A stretch of 64,000 bases of DNA from contig JAVLUZ010000273.1 of NCBI GenBank assembly GCA_036768485.1, forward strand, positions 2,413,669 to 2,477,668, written 5' to 3'. The notes below the pieces were generated by a model that was given only the letters and a program-made list of their open reading frames with translations, was not told the DNA's origin and searched no databases. The position numbers and the translations under genes are program-made. This document shows positions 22,961-34,116 of the stretch, in pieces; position 1 is the stretch's first letter, and every line of letters starts with the position of its first letter. The stretch is from Mermis nigrescens. Its lineage: Eukaryota > Nematoda > Enoplea > Mermithida > Mermithidae.

Positions 22961-23030
22961 TAGTGTATGGTCAGAAAAGTTTAATTAATTATGGTACGGG
23001 CGAACACGAGCACATCTAATGAGTCGTCAG

Positions 23031-23303
23031 CATACGTGGGCAGCCAGAAATTTCTGGGGGGGGGTGCAAGATTTTTTTGAAGGTCAAAAAATGGTCTTAA
23101 AAATGGTGGTATGGTGATAAAAACACCATTTTTCGACGTTTCTCGTCAAGCACTATCCATTGGCATCAAAAAATTGCGAAAAAAACGAAAAAAAATTTTC
23201 AAAAATTGAATTCTGGGGGGGGTATTTTGATTTCATTTCTAGGGGTGGGGTATTTTGGTTTCTGGGGGGTGCATACCCCCGAACCCCCTCACGCCCAGGT
23301 GTG
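23031..23303. mobile_element. hAT MITE, family B, inside gypsy pol
   Basis: From CATACGTGGGCAGCC to CACGCCCAGGTGTG, opposite orientation to the copy at 17789. Perfect GTCGTCAG duplications at 23023-23030 and 23304-23311. It inserted after the gypsy element had landed. Confidence 0.9.
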
Positions 23304-23609
23304 GTCGTCAGTACTTGTATGCTTATGCCGAAATTTCGAAATACCAACACGATCTGAATGCATGCTGCAATGTACAATACTATCCAAACTCGAGAAGAAT
23401 GAGCTCCTCTGTGAATCAAATGAAAACTTTAGCGAAGCAACTAAAATTTGTGTCGCTACACCTCTTGTTAAAAGCAAGATATGTCATACCTTGTCGCATA
23501 CTCTATCAGACGAAAAGCCCGATAGCTATTGAAGCAGGGTCAATATTAAGAATGGTAAGAGAAGATTTTCAAGTATGCAATGAAAAGCTTCCAGAAATAA
23601 GCAGCATTG

Positions 23610-25230
23610 AATAGGATATATCAGTTTGTGTTGAAAAAGCAGACATTACAGAAGCTCAGAAAGTCGTACTAAGACAAGTATCAAACAATAATCGAGATCT
23701 ATTCGCAAAAAGTAACACAGACCTGTGTAGAACGACATTGATAGAACACAAAATTAACACTGGAAACGTCAAAGCGCTTGAAAAAAAGAAATTTAGAACC
23801 CCTTATGTATATCGCTATACATTGAAAAACGCAATAGAAGCAATGAAGGTTGATCGCATAATTCGACCATCTATATCAGGGTGGTCAAGTCCGATTTTTC
23901 TGATAAAGAAAAAAGGACGAATCACCTAGAGCAGTAGTTGATTATAGAGCCCTAAACACAATAACGGAAACGGACATGTACCCCATCCAACGCATCGATG
24001 AATACTTGGATAGTTTAGGTAAAGCTTAAGTGGGAAATACCTTCAGAGGAACAATCCAAATTGAAAACAGCATCTTCTTCTCCATATGGAAATCCAGAAT
24101 TTAATGTAATCCCTAGTGGAATCGAAAATGCTCCGTCGGATTTTCAACGGCTTATGGATATAGTATTAGTAGGGCTGCAGTGGAAAACAGCTCTTGTATA
24201 GATAGATAATATAGTCATATTTTCAAAATCATTCAAGCAGCATAAAATGCATTTGATGCAAGCATTTGCCGTACTTAAAAATACGAATCCTAAATTAAAA
24301 TTATCTAAATGTTCATTCTGTAACGAGCAGGTTACATGTCTAGGCCATTTAATATCAAAAAACGGTATAGAAGCAGGTCCTAAAAAGACAGCAGCATCTG
24401 CTCCGAAAAACCAGAAATAAATGCAACGTTTATGGGATTATAGCAATGTTTTCGTAGGTTCATACCGAATTTAGCGAAAATCGCAGTTCCACCTTATTCT
24501 CTTTTAAGAAGGATCAAAAATTTATTTGGACTGAAGAGGAACAAAATGCATTCGAAAAATTGAAAAACGCATTTACAACCCTACCATTATTGTGTTTTCC
24601 TTCCTTTGACAGAGATGACCAATTTATTGTAGTAACGGATGCAATCGGTCAAGCTTAAGGGGCCATTTTAGCACAGAAATATGATAAAGAACAATGAATT
24701 ATAGACTATGCCTCGAAACAATAATCAAAATCAGAACAGAATTATTCAACAACAGAAAGAGAATTATTAGCTATTGTGTGGGTCTTGCTATACTTTTGGC
24801 ATTATTTATTAGGTCGAACATTAATATTGCAATGCGATAATATGCCATTACAATGGCTAGCAAATACGAAAGATACATGCGGAAAGTTAAAAAGATGATC
24901 ACTTGAGCTTTTGGAATTCGATTTTAGCATTTAATATTGCCCAAATAAGAATAATGATGCCGCAGATATGCTATCCTGAAAGCACTCGGTAAATACGCAT
25001 ATGAAAAATATAGAAAAAGCAGATAGGCACGATGAAAAATTCGAAGATGCACAAAATAAAAACGATAACATCAAAGAGCTGAGAAATAAAATATTAGATT
25101 TAAGCACCAGAGAGCAATACAGAGACGAATTTGAAATACTACGAAATATTTTGATTCGTAAATATCGCTCGAAATTCTCAAGAAAGCTTATTTACAAAGA
25201 GTTATACCAAAGAAATTAGTCCAACTTATT
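23610..25230 (+). pseudogene. pol: gypsy reverse transcriptase and RNase H remnant
   Basis: RT motifs are readable across frames: SPIFLIKKKGRIT near 23890, VDYRALNTIT near 23938, and a destroyed catalytic box near 24190-24215, where the Tyr codon is a stop (TAG 24199-24201) and the second Asp is Asn. RNase H follows with VVTDAIGQA near 24630 and STTERELLAIVWVL near 24748. Many stops; non-functional. Confidence 0.82.
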
Positions 25231-26950
25231 TTAACGCAATATCATGATGACATAGTTGGGGGCACCTAGGCGTTACGAAAATCATGGGAAAATACAAAAG
25301 AAATACTGGTGGCCAGGGGCGTAACTAGAATTTTATTTACGGGAAAGGCCGGAATTTTGAAGTCCTATATCTCGGGAATTATTAGGAGATGCGCGAAAAT
25401 AATTGAATTTTTGAGCGTTTCTCGACAAGATCTACGAAATGATGAAGTAGAAAATTTTTAAAAAAATCAAAAATCTTCCTGCTTGATTTCAGATTTGAAT
25501 ATCAAAAATCTCTGTTTTAATCTATCTGTATGGCTTGACTCCAAAACATTTCGAAATTTTTTTCTTTGCATTTAATTTTGCACTTATGCAAAGAAAACTA
25601 ATGCAGAAGATACTAATCGGGCGTCGGAAATTTTTTGTCAAATTCGCTCTTTTCAAGTAAAATCTGGGCTTTTAAGGTAAGAAAAAAGATAGAACATATG
25701 AAATCCGGTGCGAACCGTCGGAAAATTTTGAGCTAAGAAGTTAAAATGTGTGCGAAAAATGTATTTTGGTTGTCCTTTTAGTTGACTCCATGAAGCAGAG
25801 CATGCAGATTGAAGTGTACAATTGCGTATGAGTTCATTATTTTCCAGTAGACGTCCGAGAGATTACGCTCATTTCATGAAGATATGAGAGCACTGATCGG
25901 CAAATTGCTCCTGATACGCAGAAACTGTTCCCACTGAAACATATAACAATTAACAAGATTAGTTGGCTTTTCAACATACTTTCAAAGCATCCCATTATGC
26001 TTAATCCGTTACCACTTCACCTGAAGAAAAAGGCAAACGGCCCCCTTTGCTTTTAAAAAATTATCTTTTCATTTCGGGGAGGGGGCGGGCCCCGATGCCC
26101 ACCTGCTTACGCCCCTGCTGGTGGCCAAATATGGCAAACGATATCGAAAAGCATTGTCTATCGTGCAATATATGTAACTATAGAAAAGTGTCTTACTCCA
26201 CTACCCTAATACTGATGCAGCCGATACCTGTAAACGGCCATGGCATAAATGGGTAGATTGTTTGAAGATACCAGCAACTAGATCAAATAATACTCAATTA
26301 GTCGTCTTAAGGGATTATTACGCTGAATGGGTTGAAGCTTTTCCAGTGTCAGACATAACAGCTAAAACAATCAGTGATTTAATGTCGATAAAGTTATAAT
26401 GCGCTATGGAGTGACAAATAGACTATCAAGTGACAACGCAACGAACTTTACTTCATAATTAATTAGCAACGTATGCAAAATTTTGAATTTAAACAAAAAA
26501 ATTTCCACAAGCTCTAATCAAGCTCAGACAGACGGTCTTGTTGAAAGATTTAACAAAACAATAGCTGTCATTTTAACTACTATTGCATCAGACGACATAT
26601 TGAATTGGGATAAATTTATCAGTCGAGCATTATTTGCATATAATTCAAGCCCTAAAGCATCAACGGGAGAAAGTCCTTATTATTTAAAACACGGTCGAGA
26701 ACCTATGCTGCCAGTTGATAAACAATTAACAGCGGATATTGCAAAAGCTCCAAGTTTAGATGTGTACAAGAAAACATTACCGAAAAATCTTTCCCTGGTT
26801 AGGACTGTAGTAGATCAGCGCATAAAAAGGGCGCAAGAAAGGCAAAAACGGCAATATAACAAAAACGGAAAAAAACTATCGATTTCAAACAGGCGAATGC
26901 GTTTTTCTAAAAAACGAAGTACTAGACCCGGTGACAAAGAAATTGGCGTT
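25215..26950 (+). pseudogene. gypsy integrase remnant, interrupted
   Basis: The zinc-binding HHCC region is split by the hAT-like insertion: HLGVTKIMGKYK before it, NMANDIEKHCLSCNIC after. In the core, an LSDNATNF-type second Asp motif lies near 26430 and the Glu in LVERFNK near 26540. The long open frame 26483-26953 covers the core end and C-terminal region. It lacks a chromodomain and is unrelated to the Polinton integrase at 1912. Confidence 0.8.
25314..26117. mobile_element. Non-autonomous hAT-like element, 804 bp
   Basis: Starts CAGGGGCGTAAC and ends CTTACGCCCCTG. Perfect 8-bp duplications CTGGTGGC lie at 25306-25313 and 26118-26125. Removing it restores continuity of the gypsy integrase zinc region. 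No coding frame inside. Confidence 0.92.
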
Positions 26951-27808
26951 TAGGTATGATGGGCCATACTGAATAGAGTCAAAATTCGCAATCAAGATGC
27001 TACAGACTCGAACAACGGAGTTAACTGTAAAATAATATCTTTTGAAACAATTTAGATAAAGCATGCGCATGTTTTCTTTATTTCTAATTCTTATTTTTCC
27101 TGACCGTTCGTTTAATCTATTTTATTAAATTTGAATTGCAGAAATGAATTTAAAGAAAATCAAATGGGCCTTCAAATTTTGGAAAGTTTTTTGAATCTAT
27201 ATTATAACTATCTCAAACGGAGTGAAAATTGATAAGCATATTTTTCAACGCAAATGACGAATTTAAGTTTAACTGATTTTTACAATGCTCATCATTAAAT
27301 CAATATATTCATTTTAGACCTGGGCCCTATTGCACAAGATTAGGAGTGTAGGAGTGTAGGAGTAAAATTACTCCTAGACGAGGAGTCTCCTAAATCTGGT
27401 TGCACAAGTTACTCCTAGAGTAGGAGTAATTTTTGAACAAATCCTAGGAGTAAACTCTCCTTTTACTCCTAGTAGGAGTAATTTTAGGAGTGTAGGAGTG
27501 TAGGAGTAAATCGAAGCGGACTTTCTACGGCTAAAGGCTCATTCATACTTCGTCCGATCCGACATCGGACGACACTGCATGTCGCATCCTGTCGGACGCG
27601 TGTCGGGCACAGTCGCATCCGACTCTGTCCGACGCGCGTCCGACACGATGCGACATGCAGTGTCGTTCGATGTCGGATCGGACATCGGATCCGACTTTCA
27701 TTCAAACTTCATCCGACTTCTTCCGACTAAAAATCAATATTTTTAGCGCAACAAACATTGATGTTCTTATATTGTCTCTCTGTCGAACAGCGTTTGTACC
27801 ATAACTAC

Positions 27809-28330
27809 CATAACTGGGCATGGGGGGTTGCGGGCATAAGTGGGCAGCAAGAAAATTCTGGAGGGGGGGGGTGCAAGATTTTTTGAAGGTCAAAAAATGG
27901 CCTTAAAAATGGTGGTTTGGCGGAAAAAACACCATTTTTCGACGTTTCTCATCGAGCACTATCCATTTGCATCAAAAAATTGCGAAAAAAACGAAAAAAA
28001 TTTCAAAAATTGAATTCTGGGGAGGGTATTTTGATTTCTGGGGGAGGAGTATTTTGCTTTCTGGGGGATGCATACCCCCAAATCTTCCACGCCCAGGTTT
28101 GGTTGGGGGTATGTAACCCCCCAGATACTAGAATACCCCCCAGAAACCAAATACTCCCCCAGAATTCAATTTTTAAAATTATTTCTGTCTTTTCCTCAAT
28201 ATTTTGATGCCATTGGATAGTGCTCGATGAGAAACGTCGAAAAATGGTGTTTTTCACCATACAACCACTTTTAAGACCATTTTTTGACGTTTAAAAATTT
28301 TTTCACCCCCACCCCCCACACTCCAGAAAT
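27809..28330. mobile_element. hAT MITE, family B, split by another copy
   Basis: The start CATAACTGGGCATGGGG is interrupted after 26 bp by a second copy, then resumes at 28110 and runs to about 28330, where its far end is lost. Confidence 0.75.
27835..28101. mobile_element. hAT MITE, family B, inserted in another copy
   Basis: From CATAAGTGGGCAGC to CACGCCCAGGTTTG. Flanks GTTGCGGG (27827-27834) and GTTGGGGG (28102-28109), one mismatch. Fourth nesting level at this locus. Confidence 0.8.
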
Positions 28331-28990
28331 AAAAATTAAATGCTGAAAATATCGAAGTTCGTTTCATGCGCCAATTTATTTAAACTTATTAATTTATTTT
28401 AACTTTTTTCCCACAAATATGGATGTTCTTTAACAGCTATGATTAATAACTCAGTAGTAACGTCGTCAAAATCGCCATTAGCCATTTGCAATCAATTAAA
28501 TTTTAAACCTGAAAAATACAATAAAATGAATTGACTGCAACAATAAATAGTACAAAATAAACGAGACACGATATGCCACAGCGCTTTTATACGACTAGTA
28601 CAAAGCAATAAATTAATCAAAAATTTTAAGCTTGAAAAATGAAATAGTACAAAATAAACAGGGCTTGCAAGCAATGCGCTACATGTCGCGCCAATCTTCC
28701 TACACGCTGTAGTTTAAATTTCATGTGTGTCAGACGGACGAAAGTTGAAACCAACTCAACTTGTCCGTTCCGACAAAAAAGTCGCATTGTAAAACAGATT
28801 ATGACGTCATGCGCAAAGAAAATTCGGACGCGTGTCGCATGATGTCGGATAATGTCGGTGCGTGTGGGAGCGGTTTTGTCAATTTTCGCATTCCGATACC
28901 AAATCGGACGGAGTCGGACGAAGTATGAATGCGCCTTAAGTCGTTTTGTATTCAATCTAGTCGCTAATAGCCGGTCTTCAATGCATTATC

Positions 28991-29317
28991 ATGTTACGAG
29001 AGGGAAAGATCGTCTTTTTAAAATTAATTCGCGAAAATAAAGAAGTGTTACTCGGAAAATTCACTCCTACTGTTACACGCGATTCTAAACAAGACGCTTG
29101 GACTAAAATTCGAGAAGATTGCATAGCAACTGGATTTGATCATCTTCCCGAAGGAAAAGATTGGCAATATCTTCGGGACAAAGTATATGGCAACATAAAA
29201 AGCAAGACAAAGGAAAAGTTAGACAAACGAAATAAAACTGCTGCTGATAGCTTCAATACGGAGCTCAATGAGATTGATTTGCTTATAATAGAAATTATTG
29301 GAAAGGATTCTCCTTAG
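28991..29317 (+). CDS. Harbinger-associated Myb/MADF-like DNA-binding protein
   Basis: Intact frame of 108 codons. Residues 8-90 resemble the Myb/SANT-MADF domain of the second Harbinger protein: LIRENKEVLLGKF, then DAWTKIREDC, then WQYLRDKVYGNIKSKTKEKL. The tail NEIDLLIIEIIGKDSP is also typical of such proteins as I remember them. In Harbinger elements this partner binds element ends and brings the transposase to the nucleus. An AATAAA-type signal occurs near 29331. It lies outside the nested MITEs and opposite in strand to the transposase fragment. Confidence 0.7.
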   Translation: MLREGKIVFLKLIRENKEVLLGKFTPTVTRDSKQDAWTKIREDCIATGFDHLPEGKDWQYLRDKVYGNIKSKTKEKLDKRNKTAADSFNTELNEIDLLIIEIIGKDSP

Positions 29318-29398
29318 CTTAAGGTAATTAAATAAAGTACGCAACGCTTTGAAGCTTAAAATTTCATATAATACTCTTATGAAGTTTAAGTGGAGTTA

Positions 29399-30084
29399 GG
29401 CATGCAGACATTAGAGCGCACGACATTAGAGCGCCGACATTAGAGCGCAACGACATTAGCGCGCGCGACATTAGAAGGCCGATATTAAAGTGCAGTGGGT
29501 ATGTTTCAGTTTTAAATTTGTGGCGACAGCGATAGTTTGCGGATTCAGATTGGTGCCAGACATGGGCTAAGCCTAAGGCATAAATGGAGCAATTTTTGCT
29601 TCATTTATCTCAAGCTTGACCCATGCACTGGCATCAATGTGAATGCACATAACTAAGCCTAAGCCTAAGACATTGGTAATCCCACTTAGTTACAGTCCCC
29701 GACGCTTCGGAGACTAATCCGAAAGATTCCCAAAGGCAGGCTTACTTTTCACCCATCCTTAAACACATGAACTTCAACAGCCTGTAACTCGGTCAAAAAT
29801 GTCGACCGCCACCTAATGCTTTCAAATGTGAACTGCCTACCCCAAACTCAGTTAGAAAATACCCTTTTCGTAACTTTCTGGGACTTTCCAATCTCCTCTA
29901 CTTTAGTCGAAGGAATTCAAAAGCCTATACATTGTTTTACAAAACAAAAGACACCGCACTACCTGATACCGAGATATTCATGTGTAGGTGGTTAAATTTG
30001 CCCCGTTAGCATAAAAGTTTTGTAAAGTTGCGTGAAAAACATCTATTATGGCTGCGCTCTAATGTCGCGCGCTCTAGTATCGGC
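29399..30084. mobile_element. Nested MITE with GACATTAGAGCGC repeats
   Basis: Both ends carry inverted arrays of GACATTAGAGCGC (29407-29460 and 30052-30080). TTA flanks at 29396-29398 and 30085-30087 fit a 3-bp duplication. No coding frame. Confidence 0.65.
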
Positions 30085-30175
30085 TTAACCTATAATTACA
30101 CCTAAAATTTTTGAGTGATAAAATTCATGATTGAGATTAAGCGCCATAACGCCCTAATTCTAAGTCGGTGATAAG

Positions 30176-30332
30176 CATATGTGGGCAGCAAGAAAATTCT
30201 GGGGGTGCAAGATTTTTCAAAGGTCAAAAAATGGCCTTAAAAATGGTGGTATGACTAAAAAAGACCATTTTCCGACGTTTCTCATCGAGCAGTATCCATT
30301 GGCATAAAAAAATTGCGAAAAAACAAAAAATA
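30176..30332. mobile_element. hAT MITE, family B, 3'-truncated
   Basis: From CATATGTGGGCAGCAAG to about 30332, where similarity stops. It lies within the Harbinger transposase gene. Confidence 0.75.
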
Positions 30333-30369
30333 GTATTATAAAAACCACCACTAGTATTATAAATTTGTT

Positions 30370-30502
30370 TCACAACGTGCCGATTAAGCCGGAAGCATTC
30401 TTGAAAATTATCTAATTCAAAATTTATCCTCGGTTTATATAATGGTCGCTTTCGTTTATTCCTAACTTCTACCTCAGTTTCACTCTCGCTGGAGCTATCC
30501 AT
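30370..30502 (-). pseudogene. Harbinger transposase N-terminal fragment
   Basis: The frame begins with an acidic serine stretch (MDSSSESETEVEVRNKRKR), followed by a segment that resembles the Harbinger DDE transposase N-terminus (FQECFRLNRHVVKQI). The MITE fragment follows immediately, and the catalytic domain is missing. The transposase would be divergent in position from the Myb-like gene. Confidence 0.6.
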
Positions 30503-30813
30503 AGAACCATTAACTCGAAATATTCAAAAAATGACAATGAAAGTTTACTGCTCAGCATTTAGGAGCATACAATCACTCCTAGATTTTGTGTGCACTTCTA
30601 GGAGTAAAATTACTCCTACAAATAACACTCCTAACTAGTGTGCAACAGGAAGAAAATTTACTCCTAAAATTACTCCTACGTCAGCCCCTTTTACTCCTAC
30701 ATTTACTTCTACACTCCTACTTTAGGAGTCTCCTTACTCCTAGACTGTGCAACAGGAATTCCTCCTACACTCCTAACTCCTACACTCCTAGCCGCTTGTG
30801 CAACAGGGCCCTG

Positions 30814-31700
30814 ATCTAGTATGTAACTTGAATATATAACTAAACTTCGTTTAAAACTAACTGGGCGCATTTTTGTAGAAAATATATACTCAATACATGG
30901 TAAGAGTATCGAAACTAATTTTCGGAGAAAATAATTGAAAGTCTTATTATAAATCTTATTTTAATGAAGCCCGAAATTCATTTTATGTTTTCCCTTGTAT
31001 AAAATGAGTGAATTCAATATTCTTTCGCCATATTTAGTTTTGATTTATAGTTTCAGCTTGAGTAAGTCTCGACAAAAAAGCATCGTCACTGCTTCGTCAA
31101 AAAGCATTTTGATGAATTAATGATTAATAAATAAATAAATTAATTAATTAATTCAACATTAATGACTAAATCTTTTTGCATATTTTTAGAGGGCATTTGC
31201 CTGATCGATATTGCGAAATCATATAAATGAATCGACGTAAGTAGTAAAGCTTGCACCTGGATCGCTACAACAATAAGCTATAGGTCGTGTTGAAGCATAG
31301 GCGCAAAGTGCCGAGCTCGGTACACTTGTATTTGAAGGCACAATTGCACTGTACCGCTTGAAGTACCAGGGCAAGCTAGGACATGCTAGGACTGGGCGAG
31401 GGGGTCGGGCCATACCCATTAAGGTCGCAGAGCCAGCTGGGACGAGCTAGCTCGGGGACCCAGGCTGTTTAGCCTGAGCAATTTCTCTGCAATTCCGTCG
31501 AATCTAAAGGAGACTTGAAACATCAGTTTCACGGCTTTCAGTCTAAAACTATAATTAATCATAAAACATTAGTACACTTGCAATAAACTAATCAACTTTA
31601 ATTTTTTGTTATTTCGTCAAGCTAAAACGTGTATTACTCGCTATTATGATTGTATGATTGAGCACATATTACTCAGATACATAGAAGCTGTATGTACACT
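30814..31700. other. Unique/duplicated sequence, no gene
   Basis: Homologous to 49569-50880. It includes a GC-rich segment at 31255-31465 with a GTTGAAGCATAGGCGC motif like those near other Polinton termini (60085-60105). It may be terminal sequence of Polinton 2, but no AG...CT end was found. Confidence 0.4.
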
Positions 31701-31704
31701 TAAC

Positions 31705-32173
31705 CTCATATGTGTAAAGGGCTTATGAAAAAATAACGTTTTTATTGAATCGGTGTACTTGCGGCTCAGTTTTTTTATACCTGTGATTACGATCTTGCCA
31801 GAACTTAAAATGAGCGACAGAACAATTCGGGTTCATACTCATTAATTTTGCGATAAGCACCAGCGAAAGATAGTTGAGGATTTTATGAGTGGTAAGTTGT
31901 AGTTGGTATTCACTGGTTTGTATTAATTTACAAATTTTCTCGTTTGCAATGTTATTTTCTTGTACGCTCCTTGCACCCACACAAACTAATTTTCCCGAAT
32001 TAAATAATAAATCTTTTGCTTTAGGTTTTTTTTAATCTAATAATCATAGCATTGAAACGCTTATGATCGAACTCTACCTCATCGCAACTTTTCTTAATTT
32101 TGTATGAATTTAGGGGTTTTGTGGAAAGCCGAGCTCTTGAAACAAGGTTCACAATCGTAGTCAACTTGATTAA
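31705..32173 (-). pseudogene. Second, divergent TBP-like gene
   Basis: Both TBP repeats are readable across several frameshifts. Repeat 1: LTTIVNLVS near 32165, FNAMIIRLKK near 32060, then, after a shift in an A-run, LLFNSGKLVCVGAR near 32005-31970. Repeat 2: YEPELF near 31835, then, after a deletion of about 15 codons, LILSSGKIVITGIKK near 31810. The match to eukaryotic/archaeal TBP motifs is independent of the copy at 3561-4116, and the sequences are clearly divergent. The intercalating Phe of repeat 2 appears as Leu. It lies after the penton, and a TATATATATATA run lies about 30 bp upstream. Confidence 0.8.
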
Positions 32174-32200
32174 TAATGATAATTAATTGAAAAACACGAG

Positions 32201-32213
32201 TATATATATATAT
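32201..32213 (-). promoter_or_regulatory. Candidate TATA box of second TBP-like gene
   Basis: A 13-bp alternating TA run about 28 bp upstream of the inferred start. Could be a simple repeat. Confidence 0.35.
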
Positions 32214-32215
32214 CC

Positions 32216-32966
32216 TTGAAAGTAGGACGATTTATTTTTTCGGAAATGCAATTTGATAATCACTTTCATCGAAACAAATGGAGTCAATTCATCTACATCG
32301 TCTTAGATATTAATTTCAATACTTGAAAGATCTTTAACTAGGACGAGCACGTAGTGAGGGAAGTCAAAGGTTTTATCGATAATATCAGAGTAGGACCTTT
32401 CTACGATAACAATTCGTCATAAGAGAGCCGCCACATCTCCAACAATTTGCGGTACTAAAATTTTTGAATAAAAGTAAAAAACCGCAAAACCACCATTGTG
32501 TAAATTTGGCTCGTTTACGCCCCATCTTGATATCACTATTTTCTCATCATGATACTCTAAAATTTTAGTCATTTCTGATGGCAATGTTATCGATTTTACG
32601 TATTCATTGAGTACTAATGCATGCACTCGTTTTACTACACTTTGGTATTCAGAGAATATTCTTTTTTTAGCCATTTTGTCTGCATTTAAAAGGCAGAACT
32701 GTATAGTTTCATCAAACTCGTTTATTGAATCATAGCATCCGATTGGTAACCTAACTGTAAGCTCATCATCGTCCGCATCTTTAAGTCTGATGACAGCTCC
32801 GCCTTCCTTTAACGTTTCCCAGTTGTGTGGATATATTAATTGACACAATCCACTTTCCCAATCTCCAGTTAATGTTATTTTTTAGGTAAATGCACAGTAA
32901 ATTGAGATGGGGTGTTTTGCTTGTCACTTATTTTGATACTAGTATAGTTATATAAAATTTATCCAT
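32216..32966 (-). pseudogene. Polinton penton (minor capsid) protein
   Basis: Single jelly-roll vertex capsid protein by family resemblance. Start ATG at 32966 (MDKFYITI), parallel to the start of the copy at 54840 (MDTKQF). Then LTGDWESGLCQLIYPHNW near 32870-32820, the open frame to 32417 with VPQIVGDVAALL, then after a shift DKTFDFPHYV near 32380 and LHFRKN near 32240. A one-base slip in the A-run near 32885, another near 32410 and a stop near 32320 disable it. In virions it would occupy the five-fold vertices beside the major capsid protein. Confidence 0.8.
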
Positions 32967-33018
32967 TGTTTAGCAATTTGATTAACTAGAAATTCTTCAT
33001 TTACTCCTGTTGTGCTGA

Positions 33019-33675
33019 AGCCCGATTTATACTTCACGCGGCGAGCGAAGCGGCGAGAAATAGCCGCAACGGCTGCTGCTGCTGAAATTTCGCGCAAACC
33101 CATTTATATTTCGGGCTGCGGCGCGGCAGCCGGCGAATTATTCGCCGCCGCAATTTGATTTATACTTCACGCGGCCGCCGCGCCGCGGACTGATTTGCAA
33201 AAGTCTAAATTTTTTCGCCGCTTTCCAATTTATACTTCTGCCGCGCCGTAAGGAGTCAAAATTGTTATTTTTAGCTTTTTCGGCCATTTTTTCGCCGCGC
33301 CACAAAAGTCAAAAAGCCCATTGCTCTTGCGAATGCTAATGAGGTTTTGAGCCGAGTGTCGACGTCGAATCATATTGAATTTTAATGAGGTATCGATTTG
33401 CGCAATAGGAGAACCCAGCGTCCTGCTTCTGCGGCAGTTCGCAGGAAGTATAAACGCATTGCGCGAAGCGGCTGCGAGGCGGCGGTTTGGTGCCATCTTG
33501 TCACTGGTTTTTTGTCCACGCGGCGAGCTCGCCGCGTGAAGTATAAATGCACGACGCGGCGCGGCAAGCGGATTTTGCCGCAGAATATTCGCGCAGGGTC
33601 GACTAATTTTTGGGCATACTGTGGCCGCAAAACCCCTTTGCGGCGCGGTTCGCGTGAAGTATAAATCAGGCTTGA
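33019..33675. mobile_element. GC-rich MITE, family A, copy 2
   Basis: Ends AGCCCGATTTATACTTCACG and GTATAAATCAGGCT. TGA on both sides fits a 3-bp duplication. Same family as 8904-9433. It separates the penton from the protease. Confidence 0.78.
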
Positions 33676-34113
33676 GCCTAAATAGACTATTTACAAGACC
33701 GGTAACGAATTCATCAGAAAAGCTTTTTCTTAACTTTGTAGGATCGATTTCATAGGCACTTCTCTGCAGCGCCATACTAAAAAATATACGCACAATTGTC
33801 CGCACGTAGATGTTAGAGGTTTCTGCACACATTTCTTATTATATTTTAACTGTGATGCATATTTTAGTACGTACTCGCGCGTTTTTTCACTAGACGATAG
33901 CCCGTAGCTATCGAAATATTCGCATTTATCATTTGCATCGAAAAACAAGCCTACCCACTGTGAGCCGGGCAGATTACTAGAGTCTGTATTCATAACTAAT
34001 GCAGATGGTTTACTAAAAATTAGCGGTAGTTTATCGCTCGGAAAAACTCCACAAAAAACTCGACCAACCGCCTGGTCGCTTTTTAAAACGTTAATTAGCT
34101 GAATAGTATTCAT
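33676..34113 (-). pseudogene. Adenain-like capsid maturation protease
   Basis: Cysteine protease of the adenovirus-protease family used by Polintons to mature capsids. ATG at 34113, three bases after the capsid stop, so the two may share a transcript. Motifs: NTDSSNLPGSQWVGLFFD, YFDSYGL (Asp region), STCGQLCVYF (catalytic Cys). The position that carries catalytic His (THW in this family; TH is kept at 54565) is SQW here, so activity is lost. A frameshift at about 33790 moves the C-terminus into another frame, which runs to the MITE edge. Confidence 0.82.
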
Positions 34114-34116
34114 CTT

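Larger units (their letters stand above)
21121..27319 (+). mobile_element. Decayed Ty3/gypsy retroelement
   Basis: In order: primer-binding site, gag with a degenerate zinc knuckle, protease with DTGS, reverse transcriptase, RNase H and integrase, the gypsy order. Every gene has stops or shifts. A hAT MITE (23031-23303) sits between protease and RT, and an 804-bp hAT-like element interrupts the integrase. LTRs are not recognised. A shortened relative lies at 48190-49310. Confidence 0.85.
27535..28936. mobile_element. Nested Harbinger-type MITE
   Basis: Ends AGGCTCATTCATACTTCGTC and its near complement ending GAATGCGCCT. TAA duplications at 27532-27534 and 28937-28939. Subterminal TCGGACGAC-type repeats. 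Contains the nested hAT MITEs at 27809-28330. No coding frame supported. Confidence 0.82.
27323..30810. mobile_element. PIF/Harbinger transposon with nested insertions
   Basis: Ends GGCCCTATTGCACAAG and CTTGTGCAACAGGGCC, a 16-bp inverted repeat with one mismatch, followed by AGGAGTGTAGGAG subterminal repeats on both sides. The 3-bp duplication CTG lies at 27320-27322 and 30811-30813. The duplicate locus at 49560-49570 reads ...GACCTGATCTAG..., an empty site without the element. It encodes a Myb/MADF-like protein and a truncated transposase, the two-gene layout of Harbinger. Confidence 0.93.

Noticed and set aside
27484..27893. Arg-rich frames over TCGGACGAC repeats
   Set aside because: Subterminal repeats of the nested MITE, not coding.
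33230..33664. Arg- and Ala-rich frames on both strands
   Set aside because: They cover the GC-rich family A MITE; only the short stretch beyond 33676 belongs to the protease tail.
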